This document shows positions 47,674-59,482 of a stretch of 64,000 bases of DNA, in pieces. The notes under the pieces were generated by a model that saw nothing but the letters and a program-made list of their open reading frames with translations, did not search any database and was not told the DNA's origin. This DNA is from Tubiluchus corallicola (lineage: Eukaryota > Priapulida > Priapulimorpha > Priapulimorphida > Tubiluchidae): contig JAQGDQ010000001.1 in assembly GCA_030141605.1 (NCBI GenBank), positions 3,122,306 through 3,186,305 on the forward strand, in the 5' to 3' direction. Numbering within the stretch: position 1 is the stretch's first letter; each line of letters opens with the position of its first letter. Position numbers and translations under genes: made by a program.

Positions 47674-49350
47674 CGCTACAGTCCCTTGCTCATCAAAGGT
47701 GAATTACTACATTAAGCCTGTTTATGGAGAATGTTCTAAGGACTGCTCCTCAATGCCGATAATTTGCTTGTAGTAGTCGCTTTTCTGCTGCTTTGCATTA
47801 GCTTACTCTGTACATTACTAGATACAAAACAATTACGTATACAAACCAGTTTTGACACCGGGCTTCTTAACTGAGGAACTCTTTACCAAAAAAGTGTTTC
47901 CCTGAAAACTGCAGCCTCACTCAATTCAAGAGGGGCATCGACAGATCCTTCTAAAAAAATTACTGTAGTTATATAAATTATTCCTGGGCCTGTATTAACC
48001 TTTTGATCGTAGCTCCTTATTTTGAGTGGCCGTTAACGTATATATACATACAAGCAAACGCGCACATATATCGGTGTCAAATATACGAATTTGGAGCGAA
48101 GTGATTAGCCAAGTGGGGTTATACGTGCTTGGTTATGCTGCTATAAAAATTATTCTTAAAAATAACGTTTTATAGTGGCTCGACAGCCTATAGTTATTAT
48201 AATTATATTATTTTTTAATACATAAAACACTAAAATTCAAATCAGATAAAATATAAACATGCATTAAATATTGTCACTCATGTAGCTTCAGTGATGAATT
48301 GATGATCACTAAGTTACTAACTCTCAGAACCAACTGGCACTAAAACACGCATATCATTTTGTCTAGCGATGACATTTGAAGTTACATATACGCCTGAAGC
48401 ATTAAAATTTCATTCTGTCATCAAATGTAAGCAACAAAGATTCACAGGCTTACAAACAGATAGTTTCTTTGGCACAACAGAAATTCATCACGTCCACTAA
48501 CCTCTAAAACTGTCTTGATGAATAGAGCAAAAGCAATTGGTTCATAAATTTCTGGTGGGATATCAAAGTGAATTCGAAGAGCTATATATATATACACACA
48601 GGAATACAGTGAAGTCAAAAAGAGGTGTGACCGCCAATAGCATTTACAATGGCTATCGCTTAGTTAACGTCTCCAGGGACTTTGCTGCGGAAAATTAGTT
48701 TCATCTTAACGTGGTTTCTCTAACTGTTGGTGAAAGCATCTGTTTCGTGTGAATATTGCCAACTTGGGATTAATAAACCATGCGGCTAACTATATGTGAA
48801 CCGAATTTCAAAATGCCGTGAAAAATGCGTTGTCAAGACACTCGCGTATTTAAAAAAGCGAGGGTAAATAATAAACGAACGACGAACAGTGAAAGTAAAA
48901 TGACGACAAAAACAATTAACAAAATGTCAAGGAAGCCGTACCAACACAAGAAAATTAGGAACAGCCTCAAAGTTAATCAAGCTTTCAGTAAATTAAATAC
49001 TAAGACAGTAGAATGCTCCGTAATGCCAGGGGCCTAGATATGTAAGGTGTCGTAAAATGATAACCTTTTGATTGCGTTTCTGCAGACAGGCAGTGGCTAT
49101 CTGTGGCTTAATAATGTGATTGTTAAAAGAAAACCAGACGATTGTGTAAACATCAGTTCAGAGTAAAGAATGCTCCAAAATATTGAAAACTACAATAGCT
49201 TTTTTGAATCAAAGCTTAGATTAAATAATAATTACCTCGGATACTCAAATTTCGTTAAACTTTCAAAGCTACGCGCGGTTCAGTGAATCTACTAAGATGG
49301 GCAACGGCGTCTTTTTGTCACATGCGCGGCCGACAAATAGAAGAGGGTAC

Positions 49351-49969
49351 CGTGATAACCATGATCATGAACTGCAGTGTTAGTTTCTGACGTCATATGG
49401 CGTAAAGCCCATTTTCGTGACATCATGCGTTTTAGCAGTAACACTTAGGCAAACGTGTTAGACGCACAAGAAAGGATGCCTATTATTGCACAAGCTGTGG
49501 TTTGTTTCTGACGTAAGCGATAGTTGTGTTCGGTTGCTGTTAATAAGCTAATTATTCAAATATAAGAAACAATTGCTAACTTTTATGGGCAAGAAAACGT
49601 ATATTTTGGACAGTATATTAAAATGAGGTTGAGCATAAACGATCACCCGGTTTTCCTTTAAGAATCACTCGTGATAACCATGATAATGAAGTGCAGTGTT
49701 AGTTTCTGACGTCATATGGCGTAGAGCCCATTTTCGTGACATCATGCGTTTAAGCGGTAACACTTAGGCAAACGTGCTTGACGCGCAAGAGAAGATGCCT
49801 GTTATTGCACAAACTGTGGTTAGTTTCTGACGTAAGCAATAGCTGCGTTCGGTTGTCGTTAATTAACTTTCTAAGCTAATTATTCAAATACAAGAAAACG
49901 TATATTTTGGACAATATATTAAAATGAGATTGAGTATAAACGATCATCCGGTTTTCCTTTAAGAATCAT
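49351..49969. repeat. 319 bp tandem duplication carrying CRE-like sites
   Basis: Unit 1 is 49351-49669 and unit 2 is 49670-49969. Both start CGTGATAACCATGAT and end CGGTTTTCCTTTAAGAATCA. Unit 2 has a short internal deletion between AAGAAA repeats. Each unit contains the palindrome TGACGTCA (49388-49395 and 49707-49714) and a TGACGTAA half-site variant (49509-49516 and 49828-49835). TGACGTCA is the binding site of CREB/ATF-type bZIP factors. No promoter or gene is assigned to it. Confidence 0.85.
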
Positions 49970-50514
49970 TTTTTTGTTCTACACTACGTTCAAATGGTTT
50001 TAATAATTTTTCGTTAACTACCCCACTTAATTGAATAATTAATCGAATTGTCTGAAATAACAATAGAAATACTCTAATGACTAAACTACCTCGTGACTAT
50101 GAGCACCTTCTTTCATCAAATATAAATGTGCCTTGTGATGTTGGCAAAAATTTTCCAAGTTCTTTAAGCGATTTTTGCAAAAATATTTCTGTGTTCGTTT
50201 TATAAATCTTTCCTTATTATGTGAAAACTTAACTGCACTTGACGTAATAAGTGCTCTGCCCTGCTGTTTCAGACAGGCTGCCGCATTACAGTCCAGAATT
50301 ATTATTAAAAACTAATCATTTCGAATTGAATTTAGATCAGGCGTGGTTAGCATTTCTTGCAGTAATTAAACGCAATAAGAGCTCACACGATTTGAAATTT
50401 TTGCGGGATTCGCGTTTATTTAAAATCGAATCAAGAGTTTTCGACTGACTTAGCCGCAAAAGAAGTGTTTAGCAAGACAGTTAAAAACAGTGACAGGTAA
50501 GGATACTGACAGCT

Positions 50515-50534
50515 TATATATATATATATATATG
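50515..50534. repeat. TA microsatellite
   Basis: Ten TA dinucleotides in a row. Confidence 0.9.
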
Positions 50535-51104
50535 AAAAGGCCAGTTAAATCACTTGTGGTATCTGGACAGCGCTCAGGATTCACAAAAATCCAGGTGGTC
50601 GTTAATATTTCCTTTTTTGCAAAATTAATACTTAACAGCTTGTTATGCGTGAGCTGTCTCAGCTGAGAAACAATTGAAATTTTCTTAATAACCAGTTCAA
50701 CTTCTGGAAAAAAATTAACGGGTACTTTAATGATTTGCAAATGATTAGAAATCCTTCAACAGCATCATCATCTCACAACAGCCTGTTAACAGTTACGTTA
50801 TGAGTCTTATGACTGTAACAACAGGTGTCATGACATGTGTTATGTCACATGCCTATATGCATGCTTCCAAAAATATGCCGAAGTTTTGATCACGACGTTT
50901 AAAGAACAAGAATTGACTGAATTGACGTTTAACTGAATTGTTTGAAAATTGTCATACTGGTATTACAGACGATGATGTATAAATAACCAAAACTTTTACG
51001 TCATTTCTTTAGATTTTTCCAAAGATACAGAAGTTTGCAAACAACATGTCAAAATAAATATTTAAATGCCGGCAAAAATTTTGTATGCCCACTATTGTTA
51101 AAAT

Positions 51105-51295
51105 TTACAGCAAGTGTTCTTTGTGTCCATCATTTTCAACGCAAACTCCGCGAAGGTGTTTCTTTCAGTAGCTGATACACTTTCTCACTTCTTCAAGGGA
51201 CAGCTGCTCTCAGCACACAATTTTTGCATTTAGTTCCTCTGCATCAATCGGATTTGTATATCCGTCCCACACTGTCTCTTCAAATGAATTACAGG
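51105..51295 (-). pseudogene. Decayed transposase C-terminus, probably IS630/Tc1/mariner group
   Basis: One minus-strand frame reads TVWDGYTNPIDAEELNAKIV, a TGA, EQLSLEEVRKCISY, another TGA, then KKHLRGVCVENDGHKEHLL and a stop. Both TGA codons stand where tryptophan would fit, and the basic-hydrophobic pattern ending in GH.EHLL resembles the C-termini of DDE transposases. No catalytic residues remain and no terminal repeats were found. The superfamily call is tentative. Confidence 0.4.
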
Positions 51296-53705
51296 TGATT
51301 AAATAAATTTTTACCCTGCTTTACCTTTTGTGGTGAAGACCATGATGTAAAATTGGTAGATTTGATTTCTGTATTGTTTTGCTGGCACGTATTAATAATA
51401 CCTCAGCATGGCTGTTTTTCAGTTGACGATTAGTTGACACTGTTGCGGCATTTAAAATTCTAATAAGCAATGACCTTTCGGCCTTAGCTATAAACTTGTA
51501 ACTTGTCACAGCCAAGAATTAATGTATTGTGATAATATCATGCTGTGAAACTTCAACTTTATACGGTAATCGTTTCTAATAAAGTATTGCAGTATAAACT
51601 TCAACACATTTTTCTGCACCACTCGATATATGTATATGCATATCTAATCGTATAATACACAGACGGCACTACTTTCTCTTAACTAACGTTTATTTTTATA
51701 AAAATGAAAGATGAGAACTATAGCAGCGCGTATTTTTATAACTGTGCCGCGGTTTTTATCGAAACGCTTATTTTCTGGCGTTCACATATATTAATCAAAT
51801 ATTAATTACGTTAGTGCAATTAATCAAGTCTTGGGAACTGCGCTTTGTGCAGAATTTGTATCCTCCCGTGTTACAACGCTCAGGGCTGCAAACGACCCAA
51901 AATATTAGATTCAAATTTAAGGATACATGAAATTTATAGCAGTATCGACGACATGACGCTTAAATCAGTACTTGTCGAAGTTGATAAGCGTTACATTAAT
52001 TACATGACAATGCTGTATTAATTCTATAAAGTTTAGGTTAGTAAAGTTTTAGCTTAGACATTTCAATCCAAAACAAACTTACAAGCATTTAAAACATAAG
52101 CACAGTAAAGATTATAAATTGCTTTAAGAACACTTTTGATTGCCAATAGTATTACTCAGTTGACCAAGAAAACTCAAGAACTTTAGATTAAATTTACACA
52201 TTGAAAATGAATATATAAATGTAAAGCACACCTCTGGAGAATGAAACTACAAATTTATGCTCAACAGCTGCTGATAGATTCACGAACTGGATTCAAAGTG
52301 TCCTTGGTAGGTGTTTAATGACTCTAATGAGCTGAGTTTTTAGCTTACGCTAACAATAAATAATCAGTATCTTTAGGTTTCCTTGTGAATCTCAAGCGCC
52401 TTTCAACCAACGTTTTGGTCCAAAATTTTATGAAGGGAATCAAGTGACACGTACGTATAAAAGCTTACATTTTCAAATTCAGAAAAACAACTGAAAATAC
52501 GTCATTCATTTATACTTCATTAACCTGGGCTGCACCAGTCAATTCCAAAATGAAATTTACCTGTTAAAGAATCCAATTCGTAACTTCATTTTAGTTCAAA
52601 CAATGATGATGATGTGATGTGTCGTGTCAGGAACTGATTCACACTTTCTTTTGTCAAGGCAACTGAACAGTCTTTATGTTAATAATCACAACAGTTCCTT
52701 AACATGGTAATCGTCCATGAAATAAGAACGTCTGTTAAAGTCAATAAATTCTTGAATTGCAAAAGCAATAACGTTGGTACATAATTATGTCGTGCAATAA
52801 AAGAATTTTTGGGCTACTAACCTTAGAAACAGATCTGTTTCGCCGTAAAGCCAGTCTCGTTTTCGTGGTTTAGCTAGTTTTTTTTATATTGTGACGTTAC
52901 AATAGAAAAACTTCATATTCTAAATATTTACGATAAGACGGATCTAAGGCAACGCTAAATGGTGTTCTAGACGATTATCCAGGCAGTCGGACAGGAAAAC
53001 TCAATAACGAATAATCTAATGCGACGCATTCCGCACTAATTTATTTTTTAAACGACATAAATGTGACGCTTCAACTACTCTTATCAAGCAATTGTCTATC
53101 GTCAAGTAAGCAAGCTACCATCAAGTACTAAGGAAGGTAAATGTCTAAGAACACTGAAAAGTTCATCATATCTTTAGCAACAACATTCCAAACTGAAAAA
53201 TGTGCCTTGGAACTGACGAACAGTGTATCTTCAGTCAGTATTCTGCTTTCTTCTCTTAGAACTTACTATGCAATCATTTTCAATTTCATGACATTTTAAA
53301 TACGAACTAAATCCTTCAGCAGCCTGGTACAGTGTGAAGACAAAGTAAGTAGATATATTTTCTCCAAGTTTTCAATCTCATTTGCGAAGAGATTTTTGCG
53401 AACTAAGCCGTCAGCTTCGTCAGCTTTCATTTTATACGTTATTTAGCAACAAAACGAGATATACAGCAAGACCATTTCCCCCAGGGAATATTTATGTAAA
53501 ATTAAATAAACCAAATGTAGAACCTATAAAAGAGCCTAAATCTTGCGTAAACGGTAGCTATGGTCAAGATACCAAATTCGCAAGTGCTGTAATTCGGAGA
53601 CAGTTTTTAGAAGAACAGGAAATGCAATATTCACATTTTCCTTTACTATTAATAAACATGGCGTATTTCCACGCTCTTACTTTCCCTGTCGTTCTCTCTT
53701 GATCC

Positions 53706-53740
53706 TGTCTCTCGCCCTCTATCTTTCTCTCTCCCTCTCT
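53706..53740. repeat. CT-rich low-complexity tract
   Basis: Interrupted CTCT/CCCT repeats; strand-asymmetric pyrimidine run. Confidence 0.8.
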
Positions 53741-54159
53741 TGGTGCGCCTACAAAAACTATTCCTTACTTACTTAGTGTTTATACAAATGAATCACCGGA
53801 AAGAATACAAACATAAGCTGCTTTATGCGACTACAAATCCACGCATTCATTAGTATGTATAAATGAAACGTGCAACTATCACGGCACAGTTTAAAACATA
53901 TAACTATGTTTCTAGGTTAAACCTAGAAAAATCCCAGTTGAGAATCGTATATGTTCATAATGAAATCGAAGACGAACTACGCCTTGTTTCACAATGATGG
54001 AAAATTACGTAATCACATCAGTGCAAATATACCGGAATTTTTCTTTGTTTGTTTGTAGCGTCGCCATATTTCAAATTGAAATTGTATGTATATCTAGTTT
54101 TGAATCTGCTTTGATACTAACTTTTTGCATCCGTTTTGGCACTAATAAATAAATATCCA

Positions 54160-54370
54160 TATATGATCAAGGCGTACACTTCGTAAGCGAAGTTAAGCAA
54201 CATTGAAGCTCGTCAGTCCCTTCGTTCTTGACCGACTTGGTTCAGTATTTGTTTTGTGCTCCTCTTTCGTTGATGCATTCATACCTGAACATGCCTGAAA
54301 CACCTTTGCTCTTTCAGTGCCTCATCTTAGAGAATTATCCTTGATGATAAGCCAAGTAATCCACAAGTAT
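54160..54370 (+). repeat. Second SINE-like copy with 5S rRNA-like head
   Basis: GCGAAGTTAAGCAACATTGA, then GCTCGTCAGT and GACCGACTTGG, are a good match to the 5S rRNA internal promoter half. The later TCAGTGCCTCATCTTAGAG matches the copy at 41480-41770. Too degenerate to be a 5S gene. Confidence 0.6.
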
Positions 54371-55390
54371 TTATGCAAAGAAACCAAACTAATGAAACTA
54401 GACTTCAGACAGTGATGCCCCTGTACTTAAAAGTTATCAGAAGTAGCTATAAACGTATTTTTACTATTTCTCGTTTACTATTTCTTATTTAATCTGTTTT
54501 TACAGACTTTTCACTTCTTATTGCCAGAAATCAAAGATCATCGAAGTTTTTGAAGAAATGAGTCATGATACCACTTCCATTGAGAAACCAATAAATATGG
54601 ACCCACCTATTTATGACCCTTACAGCTGCGACTAATGTATTAAGAAGATAAGTGTTATTTGCTCAAAACTAAATGCTCTTTCCCCTAATTTGTCGCGTTT
54701 TATCGATTCCTTTCGGTCTCTTCTGTACAGAGGATGGTAGCCATTCCCTGACATTCTTTATACTGAAATTCTTTCAGAAACTTCCCTAGAGATAGTAAGT
54801 AGTGAAAACCTATTTATCAGTTTGGTGATATAGGTTTTGAAATGCAAACACTACAGGGATGGAAGTTTTGCTTCGTGTATCCGAGAATATACTAAACACG
54901 AAAGTTATATTCAGAAAACTGTTTGTTCACACTGTTCGAAAAAGTAGTAATAAGTTGGCTTCTCAGTTAACTGTGCTGTGGTGTGTTCTGCACCTACGGG
55001 TGTCAGTAAGTATTAAACAACGACGTATAGCTAGGATAAATATTTTATCAGGATGAGTTGAACTCATGGCATTACAGTAATGATCAGATATTCTACAACA
55101 TGAAATGTGTCAAGCATCTCAACGACCATCGAGGTTTAGATAAATTTGCTCAGGCAAAGCTGGAAAGAAGTCAATTGATCGTCTATTGACTTCAGTCACC
55201 ACACCGAGATAGGGTTGCTGTCTTCAATGTCTCTTTCATTGTAATTTCCAGCGTACAAATTTATCAATCAAGGCCTGATTTCATCCACAGGAAGGAAGTT
55301 GGCAGAACTATGGGAAAGGTAAGTTCAAGCGGTCTTCCAGCAAGGCGCTACTTCTAGGTGCTGTTGATCAATAGGTTACCTGTCTCCCTG

Positions 55391-55515
55391 CCGGAAATGG
55401 ACTGCTCCGCGCGCGCAGTGGGCAGCGCGCATGAAGACGTCTTTGCTTGAAGAGCTTTCAGAGTTCGCGTACCGCTTTGCTGTGCAGATTCTCACCTCAG
55501 TATTCTCGCGTCGGT
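55391..55515. promoter_or_regulatory. Small CpG-rich island, possible promoter or first exon
   Basis: CTGCTCCGCGCGCGCAGTGG and GGCAGCGCGCATG stand out against the AT-rich surroundings. A GTAAAT donor-like site follows at about 55515 on the plus strand (TCGCGTCG before it), and an ACAG/GTAACC donor-like site exists on the minus strand near 55378. No coding partner exon was found on either side, so a transcription start is only a possibility. Confidence 0.25.
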
Positions 55516-57716
55516 AAATTTTATTTAGAGTCGAATAATTTGAGAGAAGCTGAGGCTAGATGTAATGACGCGATTTCAGCAAAGACAACATTTATGTAGC
55601 GACTGTGTAATTTTTTGCGGTATTAAGAAGGTATATGGAGCACATTAGATATTTCTAGTATGCAATGTAGCTAATCGAAACAAAAAGGTAAGAAAAATTT
55701 GTTTTACCAATTCTTGTGCAAATTTGAGTAGTAACACCTGGCAATTATCTCTTGTTACATATCATAATATAGTTGTTCAGTTGGTACAGTTTGCTTCTGA
55801 ATTAGGTATTAACTGGCTGGCGCATTATGGGAGTTTTTGGAGGTATAGAAGTTTTTTTGCAAAGTAACTTTGTGGGACATGTGTCTTTTGAATAATTAAC
55901 ATATTCCACTGAAACAGTACAAACTGTAATTCAATATACTTTAATTTCTTCGGAATTTTTTTATTTAATAAATGACAAAATAATTATGTACAGCAAACTG
56001 ACGAGAAGAAGTCTAGAAGGTCTAAGCCTAAGGTGTAAAAAGAATGCTTGTTATTGTGAATTAAATGTACACGACAATCAGGCCTAAGGCCTATACGAGC
56101 TCAAGTAATTACATGGTTGTTAGCATATACATGTATTGGATAACCTTATGTATTATTATAAAGCTTTCGTAATGACAAAATGTACTAGTGAGGACGAAAT
56201 TGGAATAAAAAACCACACACTTTTTCTGAAAAATGTATATCAGGTGTAGTGCTATAACTGAAATATTATTCTATAGAAATTGTTGACAGACATTTTTTAA
56301 CCGCTCGACGAATATTTTACAAACACTTAAACCAGAATTTTTAAGGACGTCACGAACCTCACACTATAAGAAAAATTGTTCCAGGATGCACAAAAAGTAT
56401 AACAAAACCCAAACCTTTACAAATCCACAGATTATACATACGTTACAGCTGTATTATAATAAAGTTGACGGTGCCTGCATAATTACCTATATATGCCAAC
56501 ATTAATCCCAGGAGAAAGCATTTAATTAAACGGCTGCAGAGGATTATCAGATGTGACTCGACAATCTGCTGATTAGCCTAGTCACAACAGCCACTACTCC
56601 TGTACACTCTTACTAATGAATTGGGACAGCGTTTATTAGCAATTGGCGGTGAAGCCATCCATATTACTGGTGGATGTGAAACTGCATTACATTAACATGG
56701 CAGACCCAAGTACCATTCTAAAAACGTTTAACCAAATATGGCAAGCAAATCGTATTTTTAAGTACCATTCTAAGTTAGAGGTTCCACCGATTTTATCCCT
56801 ACCTTAATTACCCGAACGAGAAGCCATTGCACTCATCTGCAATTCAAAAGCAAAGTGAGGCCATTACAAACGACCAAACCTCAGAAGGTTTAATTTTGAG
56901 TTCATTTACAACGAAGTGCTGTCGTCGATTCATTACGCGAAAACATTTGACATTTAAAAATTTTCCACTAACACTGTTTAAAATGTACTGAATTTCAGTC
57001 TTGAGTTCTCTACCAAATGGTACAGAAATCCGCAGCATTTTGCTGTAGTTTTTACCTGTCTTCAGAGTTCAGACTCAAATTTAATTGAAATAAATTTTCG
57101 ATGTGATGTTTGATTTCGTGTTTACAAACTACAAATATCTGCAGACAGGAGAATATTGTAGGGTTGCTGACGTAGACGTTTAATTATTGTGGAAATATCA
57201 GGAAATAGTCAGAATTTCAGAAACATTTGTTTAAAAATATATTGTGACCAAATTTTCGCTATGAATGAATTTTGCAGAGACGTGTGCATTTTTAAGAACA
57301 AACGCGCTCTGTATCAGCGAATGTATACCATTATAAGCTCTTTAAGGACATGTTTTCTTGCCAAAATCTGACACATCATGCAAACTGTGGTAATGGGATG
57401 TTTTCCCCCAAATGAGCTTGGGCGTTTAAAATGGAGAACTGACAGTGACAGATGAGATGCATGGAATACTTAGTGACATCTCAAAGAAAGCTGTGTACGT
57501 GAGAAACCGCAAATTTTAATGCGCGCTCACAAAACACACATCGCACAAGAAAACTTGGGAAAAACGTCATCTGAAAGCGCATTTTCGACAGTTTTATTCA
57601 CACTAGGGAGAAAGTAAGGGACGTGTACTGGATCCTGTTAATCCCTTTCACACCTTTAATGATTTTGTTGTTAATAAAACGTTTAATGATTTTTTCACTT
57701 TGTCACTCGTACCTCT

Positions 57717-57812
57717 GTTCACAGTACAAGTTGGTGAACGGGCTTACTTTGCCCTTATATCATTGTTTACACTACAAGTAGGTAAACGGGTTTATTTTGC
57801 CCTTATATCATT
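57717..57812. repeat. 48 bp tandem duplication
   Basis: Two units, 57717-57764 and 57765-57812, share ACTACAAGT or AGTACAAGT, then GTAAACGGG or GTGAACGGG, and TTTGCCCTTATATCATT, with about seven differences. Confidence 0.85.
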
Positions 57813-59432
57813 AAAAACACGTATTGTGTTCTTTCTAATTGTGTAACTGATTACAATAGATTAGGATCTAAAAAGAACACTACGGGTAGAGAATTTTCTA
57901 ACTCGTGTAAACTTGGTTTTTAATACCTGAGCAAGGAGGTGTCTCCACTCTGAGGCTGCAGTTACTTTATACCAAAGGCTTTTTAGGTGAAAGATACAGT
58001 ATTTGCACAAGGTTTTAACGTTGTGCCTAATTGTGAATATAGGGCATAACTTTTTATTCTCATTTCTCCCAGCGGCCTGGATTCGGAAAAAATACCATTG
58101 AGAAGGTGGTTAAGAAGGCCTCCGTTTTGTATGAATCGTCAAAAATCGCTAAATATAAACCGTCACTGAAGCCCGACGTGCGGATACCGTACTTTTACAT
58201 ATGGTACTATGCTAAACAAGAATTCAAAATCGGCGGCTTTTCGTTTTAATACGGCTGAATATAGAACAGTACGGCACATTTTAATTAGTCGATCATTTAT
58301 AAATTTTCCTCGTATATGGCTTCATATACATGTTAGTATGCATAATGGTAATTAAGGCGTAGCTATCCTAGGTCGCAGGATAGTAGTTTATGAATCCAGT
58401 CCCCCCGTTCTTATTTGCATATTTACTATAAAATTGTTTCCCTGTTAACTTCAACCTCATTTGCTTCAAAAAGAACGTCAACAGATACACCGCCTGCATG
58501 TTATTAGCAAATGAGGCTGTAATGAACTATAAGACTTCTATTTTTCTGGACTTGCATTTAATATTTTCATTTTCTACCTGTTATTGCTTGCACTGATGGC
58601 GACTGATGACGGTTTTTGTATGGGCGACCGTATAAAATAATTTTATAGCACACATGGATGTAAGTGGTCTGGCAGAACAGAACCCCTACTGTTACAACAC
58701 CACAGTAGTGTAACATAAAAACCGTAGTATAAAAGCAGTTGTAAACCTTTTCACTAAAATAACTGTAATATTAAATTGAATCACGGACGATATCCAGCGC
58801 GGGTTACCTATTCGTTTTATGGCCGTTCACAAATATATAAAATACACGGGAGAATGTGAAATTACTACAGTGTTTGGCAATAAAATACTGGGAAATGGCT
58901 ATGTAATGAACATCGGGCATGATTTAAATACGTTAAGGGCAAATAAAATTCAGATTAAAAGAGCGCGTGCGCAGATAACTTGTTTGAAAACTGCCAGTTG
59001 TTTTACTTAAGCGCTCTGGTTTAAACACACACTCTCTTTTATTGTGCAGTTAAACTGGCAGTTAAGGGACGGTATGCCTATATTTTCAGGACGTAATTTC
59101 CTGAAATTACACCTTTAGCCTATATACGATTGAATTTTCAAGCAAGTAATAAAATTCTGATATGCAGGTGGGTATTATTGCAGTAATATGTCTATAAATA
59201 ATCCTGGGTGACGAATGAGAAATTTCCTAGATATATGTGACAAAACCAAGAAGCCATACATATAAGCCTAAGTGTTAAGTTCTTAATAAACTATGCACAA
59301 TTTCGACCAGAAATTCTGCGCCGTGTTAAAATGTATCGCGATGCCTAACGTTCTTGCAAGCAAGCTATATATCAAATATTATATATTACACAAGTTACAA
59401 AACTATAATCCTGATTTAAAGAAGATTTAATG

Positions 59433-59433
<1 letters not shown>

Positions 59434-59481
<48 letters not shown>
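59434..59481. repeat. TA microsatellite, about 24 units
   Basis: Uninterrupted TA run. It encodes the isoleucine-tyrosine repeat at the start of a spurious open frame. Confidence 0.95.

Positions 59482-59482
<1 letters not shown>

Larger units (their letters stand above)
47774..55390. other. Gene-poor right flank, first part
   Basis: No gene I can support. A small basic open frame at 48825-49037 and one at 50251-50448 have no recognisable domain. Identified contents are the 319 bp tandem duplication at 49351-49969, a TA repeat at 50515-50534, a transposase relic at 51105-51295, a CT-rich tract at 53706-53740 and a 5S-like SINE at about 54160-54370. Confidence 0.45.

Noticed and set aside
48825-49037. 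Small basic protein gene
   Set aside because: A 70-codon lysine- and threonine-rich frame in AT-rich DNA, without domain, splice context or neighbours to support it.
54180-54260. Functional 5S rRNA gene
   Set aside because: Only about half of the gene is recognisable, with many differences, and the downstream sequence matches another dispersed copy.
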